From the NCBI RefSeq assembly GCF_003344765.1, contig NZ_QPMH01000009.1, positions 86,832 through 150,831 on the forward strand: a stretch of DNA of 64,000 nt, in the 5' to 3' direction. Position numbers and translations under genes: made by a program. The DNA is from Ferruginivarius sediminum. Its GTDB lineage: Bacteria > Pseudomonadota > Alphaproteobacteria > Kiloniellales > Rhodovibrionaceae. The notes under the pieces were generated by a model, which had not been told where the DNA came from, did not search any database, and saw only the letters and a list, made by a program, of their open reading frames with translations. Below are positions 32,767 through 41,294 of the stretch, piece after piece (the stretch's first letter is position 1; each line of letters opens with the position of its first letter).

Positions 32767-34065
32767 TCAGTAGCCGAAGGCCACGTCGCGCAGGAACAGC
32801 GCCAGTTCCGGCCAAACGATGAGCAGCACCGAAACGGCCGCCAGCATGACGATGAACGGTGGCGTTCCCTTGATGACGTCCAGATAAGGCCGCCGGAACA
32901 CTGCGATTGCCGTGAAGATGTCGCAGCCGAACGGCGGCGTCGCCGAGCCGATGGCCGCCTGCAGCGTCACGATGACGCCCACCAGGATCGGATCGATGCC
33001 CGCCGCCTGGACGTAAGGCTTGAACAGCGGCACCAGGATCAGGATCACCACGATGGGGTCCACGAACATGCAGCCGACGAAGAACGAGACGGCGATAATC
33101 GCCAGAATCTCCCACTGGGCCATCTGGTCCATGCCGATGCCGCCCAGGATCTGCTGCGGAATCATGGCGAACGAGATGGTCCAGGAGAACGCCGTTCCCG
33201 CGGCGACCAGGATGAACACCACGGCCGTGATAAGGCCGGTCGACATCGCAATGTCAGGAATCTCGGACAGCTTGACCGAGCGGAAGATCACCACCTCCAG
33301 CAGGAAGGCGTAGAGGACCGAGATTGCCGCCGCCTCGGTCGGCGAAAAGATGCCGGTATAGATGCCGCCGACGATGATGACCGGGAAGCCCAGCGGCAGC
33401 AGTGCGCGCTTAATGGCTTGCCAGCGCAGCGCCCAGGTCGCCTTTTCTTCCACCGGAACGCCCTGAAAGCGCGCGGCGATCCAGCAGTAGACCGAGAACA
33501 TGAGCAGGATGAACAGCCCCGGTCCGATACCCGCAATGAACAGCTCGCCGATGGAGGCGCCGGCGACGACGCCGTAGATGATCATGCCGATGGACGGCGG
33601 GATAAGCAGGGCAATGTCGCTGGCGTTGATCGTCAGCGCGATGGTGAAGGCGTCCGTGTAGCCGGCCTTCAGCATCTTCGGGCGCAGCGGCCCGCCGATC
33701 GCCACCACCGTCGCCTGAGTCGAGCCGGAGACCGCGCCGAACAGGGTGCAGCTTGCCGCCGTGGTTATGGCGAGCCCGCCGCGCAGGTGCCCGACGAAGC
33801 GCAATACGAGATCGAGCAGCCGGTCGGCCGCGTGGCCCTTGGTGACGATATCGGCGGCGAAGATGAACATCGGCACCGCGATAAGCGCCACCGGCTTCAC
33901 CCCGCCCACCATCTGCTGGATCATGATCTCGGGGTTGATGCCGCTGAAATAGAAGAAGAAACCGACCATCGCCGCCGCGATCAGCGGGATCATCATCGGG
34001 AAGCCCAGCAGCAGCAGGACGATCATTACTGCCACCAGGGTCGTGGTCATGCCTTCGCCACCCAT
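32767..34065 (-). CDS. teaC: Ectoine TRAP transporter large permease subunit TeaC
   Basis: A 432-residue DctM-type TRAP subunit with about 12 hydrophobic spans and the family signatures PMFIFAADIVTKG, LFGAVSGSTQATVVAIGG and SDIALLIPPSIGMIIYGVVAGASIGELFIAGIGPG. With TeaB it forms the inner-membrane channel that imports ectoine or hydroxyectoine from the TeaA-bound state using a sodium or proton gradient. It lies between teaB (27 bases upstream) and teaD (39 bases downstream). The start at 34065 is used; an in-frame ATG 15 bases downstream is possible. The ectoine specificity is inferred from the neighbours rather than from this subunit. Confidence 0.92.
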   Translation of the reverse strand: MGGEGMTTTLVAVMIVLLLLGFPMMIPLIAAAMVGFFFYFSGINPEIMIQQMVGGVKPVALIAVPMFIFAADIVTKGHAADRLLDLVLRFVGHLRGGLAITTAASCTLFGAVSGSTQATVVAIGGPLRPKMLKAGYTDAFTIALTINASDIALLIPPSIGMIIYGVVAGASIGELFIAGIGPGLFILLMFSVYCWIAARFQGVPVEEKATWALRWQAIKRALLPLGFPVIIVGGIYTGIFSPTEAAAISVLYAFLLEVVIFRSVKLSEIPDIAMSTGLITAVVFILVAAGTAFSWTISFAMIPQQILGGIGMDQMAQWEILAIIAVSFFVGCMFVDPIVVILILVPLFKPYVQAAGIDPILVGVIVTLQAAIGSATPPFGCDIFTAIAVFRRPYLDVIKGTPPFIVMLAAVSVLLIVWPELALFLRDVAFGY

Positions 34066-34092
34066 GACGTGTCCTAACCTTTCCCGCCCGCG

Positions 34093-34692
34093 CTAGAGGC
34101 CGCTACCGACCGTGGGGTCGCTTTCGTCGTAGGCGTCCACTTCGGTGTAGGAGATGTACACCTCGTGCGCCCGAACATTGCGCACCACGGTCAGCGCGTA
34201 CTGTATGCCCGTGATGACGAAGCCCACGGGGACCCAGATGTAGGTGACCCACAGCGGCACCCCCAGCGCCGGTGTAACGGTGCCGCGGCCCATGAGGCCA
34301 TCGAGGTACTGGTAGGAATAGTAGGCGAGTACGAACATCACCGCGCCGGTGCCCAGGCTCATGATGATCATCAGCGCCTTTTTCAGGGGGTCGGAGAGTT
34401 GATCGTAGATCGCCGACATCCTGATGTGCCGCCCCTTGCGCGAGGCGTACCCGAGCCCCACCCAGGTGACCAGCACGATGAGGAACTGATTCACTTCCTC
34501 GGTGAAGTACAGGCTCTGATTGAACAGGTTCCGGCCGAACACATTGGCGATGGTGTTCACCGCCATGATGAGAATGCCGTAAGCCAAAACATAGGTCTCG
34601 AAGGTCTCGAAGGCCTTGTCGATGATATTCAGCACGCGGATGGGCGGTGTGTCCCGCCCCGGTCGCTTCGCATCGCTGGCGGTTTTTGTCAT
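34093..34692 (-). CDS. teaB: Ectoine TRAP transporter small permease subunit TeaB
   Basis: A 199-residue DctQ-type subunit with four membrane spans: about 32-50 (YVLAYGILIMAVNTIANVFG), 63-80, 102-122 and 145-165. The family motif TEEVNQFLIVLVTWVGLGYASRKGRHIRM is at about 64-92. It partners TeaC. The N-terminal extension of about 30 residues before the first span is hydrophilic. It is first in the minus-strand ectoine unit teaB-teaC-teaD-doeA, with its promoter in the region shared with the divergent teaA gene. A candidate minus-strand -35 element (TTGACG) lies near 34924-34929. Confidence 0.9.
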   Translation of the reverse strand: MTKTASDAKRPGRDTPPIRVLNIIDKAFETFETYVLAYGILIMAVNTIANVFGRNLFNQSLYFTEEVNQFLIVLVTWVGLGYASRKGRHIRMSAIYDQLSDPLKKALMIIMSLGTGAVMFVLAYYSYQYLDGLMGRGTVTPALGVPLWVTYIWVPVGFVITGIQYALTVVRNVRAHEVYISYTEVDAYDESDPTVGSGL

Positions 34693-35107
34693 GCGGCGGT
34701 CCCGTATCCCCCGTTTTTTCGGCGGCCCGCGGTCGGTTCGAACGGGACGGCTGGTCCCTTGTCCGCGATCCGCATGGGCGTCCGTGCGCTGCCCCTCCCT
34801 TTGGCCGCGCCGACGCTTATCAATTAATGACAAATGATCGGGTGGGCAGGATACGCTGTCAACGAAGAGTTTCACAGTAAGGCTAACATACCGAGAAAAC
34901 TGCAGAATCTCACCGGTTTTCGCGCGTCAAGTGCTTTCGATTCGGTACTTTTGCCGGTTACGATCGTACGACATGTGACTTGAAACGCTTTGATCGCGCC
35001 CATAGGCTTTATGGTGACCGTCGGAAATCGCCCGTTCCAGCCGGCGTGGGCGGTCAACGACACGAGTGTTACGGATAATGAACATGAGGGAAGGGAGGCT
35101 CTCGACC
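34693..35107. promoter_or_regulatory. Divergent control region between teaB and teaA
   Basis: This 415-base gap separates the two arms of the ectoine island and contains no credible gene. Its AT content is raised at 34860-34990. It carries a perfect palindrome TACGATCGTA at 34959-34968 and a plus-strand promoter candidate at 34980-35008. DoeX, the Lrp-type regulator encoded 1.2 kb away, is the obvious candidate to bind here. Confidence 0.6.
34980..35008 (+). promoter_or_regulatory. Candidate sigma-70 promoter of teaA
   Basis: TTGAAA at 34980-34985, a 17-base spacer, then TAGGCT at 35003-35008. The -35 is near consensus and the -10 is weak. The start of teaA is 100 bases downstream. Confidence 0.4.
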
Positions 35108-36145
35108 ATGAAACGTTATACCCGCTGGGGTGTGAGCGCGGTTGCCTCGCTCACGCTCGCGATCGGCACGCTGGCGCAGCCGGCTGCGGCCGAGTCGTGG
35201 AAGTTCGCGCTTGAGGAGATCGACGGCAGCGTGCAGGACGCCTACGCCGAGGCGTTCAAGAAGCGCATCGAGGAGAAGTCCGGCGGCGAGGTCACCGTCA
35301 ATATTTACCCCTACGGCACGCTCGGCACTTCGACGCAGCTTACCGAACTGGCGGCGAACGGGGCGATCCAGTTCGCCAACGCCTCGCCGGGGCATCTCGG
35401 CAAGCTCATCCCCGAGATCCAGGTCCTGTCGATTCCCTACCTGCTGTCCCAGAACAACGAGTGCAATAAGCAGGTCCTGGGCGGCAGCGAGGTCATCTAC
35501 GAGAATCTCGACGAGAAGTTCGAGAACCAGGGCCTGAAGCTCCTGACCATGTACCCCGAAGGGCAGATGGTCTGGACCACCAACAAAAAGATCACGAGCC
35601 CCGAGGACTTCAGCAACTTCAAGATCCGCGTCATGACCTCGCCGCTGCTCGTGCGGGCATACGAGGCCTTCGGCGCGAACCCGACGCCGATGCCGTACTC
35701 CGAGGTCTACTCGGGCCTGCAGCTTGGCCAGATCGATGGTCAGGTGAACCCGATCTTCGCGATCGAGGAGATGAAGTTCTACGAGGTCCAGGACTACATG
35801 ATCTGGGCCGGCCAGCAGCAGTTCACGACCACGGTCGTGGCCAACTACGGCTTCTATGACGGCCTGTCGGACGAGCACCGGCAGCTTGTCGACTCGACCG
35901 TCGACGAGATGGTCGACGTGATCTTCAAGACCCAGGACCAGTACAACAAGGAGCGCCTGGAGAAGATCAAGCAGACCTCCGACATCGAGATGATCCACCT
36001 GAACGAGGAGCAGCGCGCCGTCTTCGCCGAGCGCGCCAAGCAGGTGGAGAAGAAGTTCGTCGAGATGACGGGCGACAGCGGCGAGAAGGTGCTCAATGCC
36101 CTGACGCAGGAAATCAAGTCCTGCGAGGACAAGATGGGCAGCTGA
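35108..36145 (+). CDS. teaA: Ectoine-binding periplasmic protein TeaA (TRAP)
   Basis: A 345-residue DctP-type solute-binding protein with a signal peptide cleaved near QPAAA-ESWKF. The mature sequence follows TeaA closely: ESWKFALEEIDGSVQDAYAEAFKKRIEEKS, YGTLGTSTQL, LKLLTMYPEGQMVWTTNKKITSPEDFSNFKIRVMTSPLLVRAYEAFGANPTPMPYSEVYSGLQLGQIDGQVNPI, and the C-terminal ERAKQVEKKFVEMTG. The Arg in KIRVMTSPL is the residue that anchors the carboxylate in TRAP binding proteins. The ATG at 35108 has AAGGGAGG nine bases upstream. Unusually it is transcribed away from its permeases teaB and teaC, with a shared control region between. A strong terminator follows. Confidence 0.93.
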   Translation: MKRYTRWGVSAVASLTLAIGTLAQPAAAESWKFALEEIDGSVQDAYAEAFKKRIEEKSGGEVTVNIYPYGTLGTSTQLTELAANGAIQFANASPGHLGKLIPEIQVLSIPYLLSQNNECNKQVLGGSEVIYENLDEKFENQGLKLLTMYPEGQMVWTTNKKITSPEDFSNFKIRVMTSPLLVRAYEAFGANPTPMPYSEVYSGLQLGQIDGQVNPIFAIEEMKFYEVQDYMIWAGQQQFTTTVVANYGFYDGLSDEHRQLVDSTVDEMVDVIFKTQDQYNKERLEKIKQTSDIEMIHLNEEQRAVFAERAKQVEKKFVEMTGDSGEKVLNALTQEIKSCEDKMGS

Positions 36146-36186
36146 CGCCGCCGCCTATTGGAATGGCCGCGCGCAATGCGGCCGAT

Positions 36187-36219
36187 GGCGGGTCGGGGCT
36201 TCCCGGCCCGCCGTTTTTT
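36187..36219 (+). terminator. Terminator after teaA
   Basis: A hairpin with stem GGCGGG/CCCGCC extended by CGGG/CCCG, followed by six T at 36214-36219. It separates teaA from doeX, so abundant binding protein can be made without reading into the catabolic genes. Confidence 0.8.
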
Positions 36220-36267
36220 CGCCATGCTCCGAATCCTTCGGCGACGGCGACACATCAAGACACCGGC

Positions 36268-36765
36268 ATGAAACTCGACGCCTACGACATTCGCATCCTG
36301 GCGACGCTGCAGCGCGACGGCCGCATTACGAAGCTGAAGCTGGCCGAAAAGATCGGCCTGTCCCCCAGTCCGTGCTGGGAGCGCATGAAGCGCTTGCAGG
36401 AGGCCGGCTTCATCCGCGGATTTTACGCCGATGTCGATGTCGCGAAGGTCGTGCGGGCGACGACCGTCTTCGTCGAGGTCACGCTGAACAGCCACGGCGC
36501 CGAGGACTTCGAGCGTTTCGAAGCGGCGGTGCAGGACGTGCCCGAAATCGTCGAGTGTCAGGCCATCGGTGGCGGCGCGGACTACGTCATGAAGGTGGTC
36601 ACCACCGACATCGAGGCCTATCAGGCGCTGATCGACCGGCTTCTTGGCGCCGAGGTCGGCATCGGCCGCTATTTCACCTACATCGTGACCAAGCCGGTGA
36701 AACGCCCGCGCGGCGCCCCCCTGGCGCACCTGATGGAGCAGGCTGGCAAGCCGCTGGGCGAATAG
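36268..36765 (+). CDS. doeX: Lrp/AsnC-family regulator DoeX of ectoine catabolism
   Basis: A 165-residue Lrp-type regulator: N-terminal helix-turn-helix at about 3-55 (LDAYDIRILATLQRDGRITKLKLAEKIGLSPSPCWERMKRLQEAGFIRGFYA), then the RAM ligand-binding domain from about 62 (TTVFVEVTLNSHGAEDFERFEAAV, VECQAIGGGADYVMKVVTTDIEAYQALIDRLL). The strong match of the HTH and its place between teaA and doeC identify it as DoeX, which controls ectoine degradation genes in Halomonas. The inducer is expected to be a pathway intermediate such as N-acetyl-diaminobutyrate or diaminobutyrate. Terminators on both sides suggest it is transcribed alone. Confidence 0.9.
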   Translation: MKLDAYDIRILATLQRDGRITKLKLAEKIGLSPSPCWERMKRLQEAGFIRGFYADVDVAKVVRATTVFVEVTLNSHGAEDFERFEAAVQDVPEIVECQAIGGGADYVMKVVTTDIEAYQALIDRLLGAEVGIGRYFTYIVTKPVKRPRGAPLAHLMEQAGKPLGE

Positions 36766-36784
36766 GCGGCTGCCTTTTGCCTGG

Positions 36785-36807
36785 ATCTCCGGCCCCGGAG
36801 ATTTTTT
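36785..36807 (+). terminator. Terminator after doeX
   Basis: An 8-bp perfect stem (ATCTCCGG / CCGGAGAT) with a two-base minimal loop as drawn and a run of six T at 36802-36807. It isolates doeX from doeC. Confidence 0.75.
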
Positions 36808-36880
36808 CTGCGCGGCCGGCACGGCACCGAAAAATTCTCGGCTGCGGGCGGCAACTTCGAAAACACCCTCTGCGGCGCCT

Positions 36881-36909
36881 TTGATAATCTTCTCACCGTA
36901 ACGTACAAA
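36881..36909 (+). promoter_or_regulatory. Candidate sigma-70 promoter of doeCD
   Basis: TTGATA at 36881-36886, a 17-base spacer and TACAAA at 36904-36909 match consensus spacing. It lies after the doeX terminator and 92 bases before doeC, so it would drive doeC and doeD independently. Confidence 0.5.
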
Positions 36910-37000
36910 CACCCAAGGGCGCGGAAAACCGCGCTGTCCTACAAGCGCGCGCCCGCGCTGTTTTAAAGCAACACGCTCTCGAAAACTGGTGGAGGCCACG

Positions 37001-38488
37001 ATGAGCCAGGTTCTGCAGCACGCCAAGTCCTTCCGCCTGCGCGATTCCAGCCTGTGGCGGGAGCAGGCCTATCTGGCTGGCGACTGGGCCGATGCCGATG
37101 GCAAGGGCCGCCTCGCCGTCACCAACCCCGCCGATGGCCGCGAACTCGGCTGGGTTCCGAACATGGGCCAGGCCGAGACCGAGCGCGCCATCGAGGCCGC
37201 CGCGAGTGCCTATCCGGCCTGGCGGGCGATGCTCGCCAAGGATCGCGGCGCCATCCTGCAGCGCTGGGGCGAATTGATGATGGAGAACCAGGAGGACCTG
37301 GCCGTCATCATGACGCTGGAGCAGGGCAAACCGGTTTGGGAGTCGCGCGGCGAGATCGCCTACGCGGCCAGCTTCCTGACGTGGTTCGCCGCCGAGGCGG
37401 AGCGCGCCTATGGCGATACGATTCCCACGCACCTTGAGGGCCGGAAGCTGTTCGCGCAGCGGGAGCCCGTCGGGGTCACGGCCGCCATCACGCCGTGGAA
37501 CTTCCCCTCGGCGATGATCACCCGCAAGGCGGGTGCCGCGCTGGCCGCCGGTTGCCCGATGGTGGTCCGTCCGGCGACGGAGACGCCTTACTCGGCCCTG
37601 GCGCTTGGCGAACTGGCGACGCGAGCCGGCGTCCCGAAGGGAGTTCTCTCCATCCTTACCGGCTCGGCCCGGCGGATCGGGCAAGTGCTGTGCGACAGTA
37701 CCACGGTGCGTAAGATCTCCTTCACCGGCTCGACCGAGGTGGGCCGCATCCTGCTGGCGCAGAGCGCGGAGACGGTAAAGAAGGTGTCGATGGAGCTGGG
37801 TGGTCACGCGCCCTTCCTGGTGTTCGAGGACGCCGACCTCGATCTCGCCGTCGACGGGGCGATGAACGGCAAGTTCCAGACCACCGGCCAGGACTGCCTG
37901 GCGGTCAACCGCTTCTATATCCACGAGAGACTTTACGACAGCTTCGCCGAGCGCTTCGCCGCGCAGGTCAAGCAACTCAAGGTCGGCAACGGCCTGGAAG
38001 GCGATGTGGACCAGGGCCCGCTGATGAACGAGGGCGCGGTCGAGAAGTGCGAGGCGCACATCAAGGACGCGGTGGACAAGGGTGCGGTCGTCCTCGCCGG
38101 GGGCGGCCGGCACGAGCTGGGCGGCCTGTTCTTCCAGCCAACCGTGCTGGGCAACGTCACGCCGGACATGGCGATCGCGAAGGAGGAAACCTTCGGGCCC
38201 GTCGCGGCGCTGATGAAGTTCTCCGACGAGGACGAGGTGCTGCGGCAGGCGAACTCGGTGGAGTTCGGCCTGGCCTCCTACGTCTACACGGAGAACTATC
38301 GCCGCATCTGGCGGGTTTCCGATGCCCTGGAATACGGCATGGTCGGCGTGAACTGCTCCAAGATCACCGGCGCGCCGATCCCCTTCGGCGGCGTCAAGCA
38401 GTCCGGCCTGGGCCGCGAGGGCTCCAAGTACGGCATCGACGACTATACCGAGCTCAAGTACGTCTGCCTCGGCGGCCTGGACCGCTGA
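37001..38488 (+). CDS. doeC: Aldehyde dehydrogenase DoeC (aspartate-semialdehyde dehydrogenase of ectoine catabolism)
   Basis: A 495-residue NAD(P)-dependent aldehyde dehydrogenase with a complete active site: Asn167 in TPWNFPS, Glu265 in MELGGHAP and Cys299 in TGQDCLAVN. It also has the nucleotide motif FTGSTEVG and the C-terminal PFGGVKQSGLGREGS. By sequence it belongs to the succinate-semialdehyde dehydrogenase group. In ectoine catabolism DoeC oxidises aspartate semialdehyde to aspartate. The ATG at 37001 follows TGGTGGAGG. It is followed 54 bases later by doeD, and position rather than sequence alone gives the substrate. Alternative: a true succinate-semialdehyde dehydrogenase. Confidence 0.88.
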   Translation: MSQVLQHAKSFRLRDSSLWREQAYLAGDWADADGKGRLAVTNPADGRELGWVPNMGQAETERAIEAAASAYPAWRAMLAKDRGAILQRWGELMMENQEDLAVIMTLEQGKPVWESRGEIAYAASFLTWFAAEAERAYGDTIPTHLEGRKLFAQREPVGVTAAITPWNFPSAMITRKAGAALAAGCPMVVRPATETPYSALALGELATRAGVPKGVLSILTGSARRIGQVLCDSTTVRKISFTGSTEVGRILLAQSAETVKKVSMELGGHAPFLVFEDADLDLAVDGAMNGKFQTTGQDCLAVNRFYIHERLYDSFAERFAAQVKQLKVGNGLEGDVDQGPLMNEGAVEKCEAHIKDAVDKGAVVLAGGGRHELGGLFFQPTVLGNVTPDMAIAKEETFGPVAALMKFSDEDEVLRQANSVEFGLASYVYTENYRRIWRVSDALEYGMVGVNCSKITGAPIPFGGVKQSGLGREGSKYGIDDYTELKYVCLGGLDR

Positions 38489-38542
38489 TAAGTCGAGAGC
38501 ACGAAAAACGGGAACGATAACTATACGATCGGGGTGAAGAAA

Positions 38543-39958
38543 ATGACCGACGCGACACACAACCTCTCCCTGGAGGAGATGGATCGCCAGAGTGTGATCC
38601 ACCCGTTCACGCACCTGAAGGATTATGCCAGCGGCGCGCTTGGGGATCCCCGGATCGTCGAGACGGGCAAGGGCGTGCGCATAACCGACCAGAAGGGCAA
38701 GACCTTCATCGACGGTTTTGCGGGACTTTATTGCGTGAATGCGGGCTACGGCCGTACCGAAATTGCCGACGCGATCTATGAGCAGGCGAAAAAACTGGCC
38801 TACTATCACGCCTATGCCGCGCACTCGAGCGAGCCGGTCATCCGGCTGTCCGATCGCATCCTTCGCAAGGCGCCGGCGAACATGCGGCGTGTGTATTACG
38901 GCAGCTCCGGTTCCGACGCCAACGAGACTCAAGCGAAGATCGTTTGGTACTACAACAACGTTCGCGGCAAGCCGGAGAAGAAGAAGATCATTTCCCGCCA
39001 CCGGGGATATCACGGCGGCAGCATGGCGGCCGGCTCGATGACGGGTTTGCCGGTATATCACAAGGCGTTCGACCTGCCGATTGATCGGATCAAGCACACC
39101 ACGGCACCGCACTACTATTGGGGCGCGCAGGCCGGCGAGAGCGAGCGCGAGTTCTCCAAGCGCTGCGCCGGCGATCTCGAATCGATGATCCTGGCCGAAG
39201 GGCCTGAAACCGTGGCGGCGTTCATTGGCGAGCCTGTGCTGGGCACGGGCGGGATCATTCCGCCGCCGGAGGGCTACTGGCAGGAGATTCAGGCGGTTCT
39301 CGACAAGTACGACGTCCTGCTGATCGATGACGAGGTCGTCACGGGCTTCGGCCGGATCGGAACCGAGTTCGGGTCCGACTACTACGGGATGAAACCGGAC
39401 CTGATGACCGTCGCCAAGGGGCTGACGAGTGCGTATCTGCCGCTGTCGGGCGTGATCGTGGGCGACAAGGTCTGGAAGGTTCTGGAGCAGGGCTCGGACG
39501 AGTACGGCCCGTTCGCACACGGCTATACCTATTCGGCGCACACGCTTTGCGCCGCGGCGGGGCTGGCGAACCTGGATATCATCGATACGGAAGACCTGAC
39601 CGGCAACGCGCGGGACACGGGCAGCTATCTTCAGGACCGGCTGCAGGAGACGTTTGCCGACCATCCCATTGTCGGCGAGGTTCGGGGCGTTGGCCTGCTG
39701 GCCGCTCTGGAGTTCGTGGCCGACAAGGACGAGAAGACCCGCTTTGACGCCACGGCGAAGGTCGGTCCCAAGGTCGCCGCTGCCTGTCTGGAGCGTGGCC
39801 TGATCGTCCGTGCGATGCCGCACGGCGATATCCTGGGCTTCGCCCCGCCGCTGGTGATCAGCCGGGCGGAGGTCGACGAGGTGGTCGATATCGCCAAGCA
39901 GGCGGTCGATGCCGTCACCGATCAGCTCAGCCGGGACGGCATCCTGAAGGCAGCCTGA
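38543..39958 (+). CDS. doeD: Class III aminotransferase DoeD (diaminobutyrate transaminase)
   Basis: A 471-residue PLP-dependent omega-aminotransferase. Signatures: GKGVRITDQKGKTFIDGFAGLYCVNAGYG, YYGSSGSDANETQAKI, and SRHRGYHGGSMAAGSMTG. Asp is in LLIDDEVVTGFGR, and Lys292 in TVAKGLTSAYLPLSG holds PLP. In ectoine catabolism DoeD converts 2,4-diaminobutyrate to aspartate semialdehyde, which DoeC then oxidises, so the doeC-doeD pair performs two successive steps. The ATG at 38543 follows GGGGTGAAG; an in-frame GTG at 38534 is an alternative. A very long open frame on the opposite strand across doeC and doeD is a GC-driven shadow. Confidence 0.9.
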   Translation: MTDATHNLSLEEMDRQSVIHPFTHLKDYASGALGDPRIVETGKGVRITDQKGKTFIDGFAGLYCVNAGYGRTEIADAIYEQAKKLAYYHAYAAHSSEPVIRLSDRILRKAPANMRRVYYGSSGSDANETQAKIVWYYNNVRGKPEKKKIISRHRGYHGGSMAAGSMTGLPVYHKAFDLPIDRIKHTTAPHYYWGAQAGESEREFSKRCAGDLESMILAEGPETVAAFIGEPVLGTGGIIPPPEGYWQEIQAVLDKYDVLLIDDEVVTGFGRIGTEFGSDYYGMKPDLMTVAKGLTSAYLPLSGVIVGDKVWKVLEQGSDEYGPFAHGYTYSAHTLCAAAGLANLDIIDTEDLTGNARDTGSYLQDRLQETFADHPIVGEVRGVGLLAALEFVADKDEKTRFDATAKVGPKVAAACLERGLIVRAMPHGDILGFAPPLVISRAEVDEVVDIAKQAVDAVTDQLSRDGILKAA

Positions 39959-40176
39959 CGACCGCTTTTCGTCAATCGATGCCAAGAGTCACCGGGCGGT
40001 CCGCAAGGGCCGCCCGGTTCGTTATTCCAAGTGCTTGCGTATCCTCGATCTTGCAATCACACAAACCCCCGCCGATATGCCCCCGCAGGAAACGGCGCAT
40101 GTCATGCAACCGCGCCAAGTCGGGATTTGGGGGCGCGGGCCGCGAAGCAAAGCGTCGCGCTAGAGGCATAATACGG

Positions 40177-41148
40177 ATGGATTACGCGCTTGCCATTGGC
40201 GGTTTCGTGCTGCTGTTCCTCGGTGGTGAGAGTCTTGTGCGCGGCGCGGTGGGGCTGGCGCAGCGGCTCGACACATCGCCGCTGTTCACGGGCCTTGTCG
40301 TCGTCGGCTTCGGCACCTCCGCGCCAGAGTTCGTCGTCTGCCTCGAAGCGGCGTTGCGCGGACAATACGACATAACGGTCGGCAACATCGTTGGCAGCAA
40401 CATCGCCAACATCATGCTTATCCTGGGCCTGGCGGCGCTGGTGCAGCCGGTGATCAGCCGCCCGTCGATCCTTCGCCGCGATGGCTTCGCGATGCTTGCG
40501 GCGAGCGTGCTGCTGGTCGGGCTGGCCTTCGCGGGCGGAATATCGCGCTGGATGGCGGTTGCGATGCTGGCCGTGCTTATCGGCTTCATCGCGTATTGCT
40601 TTCGTGGCGAACGCAACAACGGCGGGGTCAAGGGGTACGAGCACGAGATCGAGGACCTGGGCCGGCTGCCGCATCGGTTGCCGCTTGCCCTGCTCGCCTC
40701 GGCGATTGGGATCGCCGCACTGGTGTTCGGCTCGCGAATGCTGGTCGGTGGCGCGACCGGCATCGCGCGCGATGCCGGCGTGTCGGAGGCGGTGATCGGC
40801 GTTACCCTGGTCGCCGTCGGGACCTCGCTGCCCGAGCTGGCCGCCGCGCTGGTCGCCGCACTGCGCCGACATGCCGATGTCGCGCTTGGCAACGTCCTGG
40901 GATCGAACGTCTTCAACGTGTTCGGGATGCTGGCCCTGACGGCGCTGATCGAGCCGGTTGCGATCAGCCGTGGATTCCTGACTCTCGACCTCTGGGTGAT
41001 GCTGGGCGTATCCTGTCTACTTCTGGTCTTCATGAAGACAGGCGATCGCGTTAACCGCATGGAAAGCGGCGTGCTGCTGGCCGGTTATGCTGTCTATGTC
41101 GCGCTGTTGCTGGGGCCTTACGGCACGGCCGCGGCCATGCACCTCTGA
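40177..41148 (+). CDS. CaCA-family sodium/calcium exchanger-like protein
   Basis: A 323-residue membrane antiporter with about ten spans in two related halves, each holding an alpha-repeat motif: VVGFGTSAPEFVVCLEAALRGQYDITVGNIVGSNIANI (about 48-85) and AVGTSLPELAAALVAALRRHADVALGNVLGSNVFNV (about 220-255). The Glu in SAPEF and SLPEL and the Asn in GSN are the cation-binding positions. A hydrophilic loop of about 30 residues separates the halves. The family exchanges Na+ for Ca2+ or uses K+; which ion is moved here is not clear. Plausibly it serves ion homeostasis in a salty habitat. It sits alone after doeD. Confidence 0.9.
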   Translation: MDYALAIGGFVLLFLGGESLVRGAVGLAQRLDTSPLFTGLVVVGFGTSAPEFVVCLEAALRGQYDITVGNIVGSNIANIMLILGLAALVQPVISRPSILRRDGFAMLAASVLLVGLAFAGGISRWMAVAMLAVLIGFIAYCFRGERNNGGVKGYEHEIEDLGRLPHRLPLALLASAIGIAALVFGSRMLVGGATGIARDAGVSEAVIGVTLVAVGTSLPELAAALVAALRRHADVALGNVLGSNVFNVFGMLALTALIEPVAISRGFLTLDLWVMLGVSCLLLVFMKTGDRVNRMESGVLLAGYAVYVALLLGPYGTAAAMHL

Positions 41149-41166
41149 ATATCCACTTTGGAGTCG

Positions 41167-41195
41167 TTGACAGGATTTTCGCCGCAAATTATACG
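41167..41195 (+). promoter_or_regulatory. Strong sigma-70 promoter upstream of the peroxiredoxin gene
   Basis: A perfect TTGACA at 41167-41172, 17-base spacer and TATACG at 41190-41195, in an AT-rich block. This is the best vegetative promoter I see in the window. The start codon is 100 bases downstream, leaving a moderate untranslated leader. Confidence 0.7.
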
Positions 41196-41294
41196 TTTCG
41201 TAATCGTACTAAATAGAAAACTACATTTGGTAATATGTAAAATCCCGGGCCGGACCGATTGCCCGGTGCGCGGATCAGGCAGAGGAGCGGAACC

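Noticed and set aside
36893..39985. A reading frame of about 1,030 codons on the minus strand opposite doeX (end), doeC and doeD
   Set aside because: It is antisense to genes with complete catalytic motifs, has the repetitive His/Arg/Asp-rich composition of GC-rich shadow frames and no recognisable domain.
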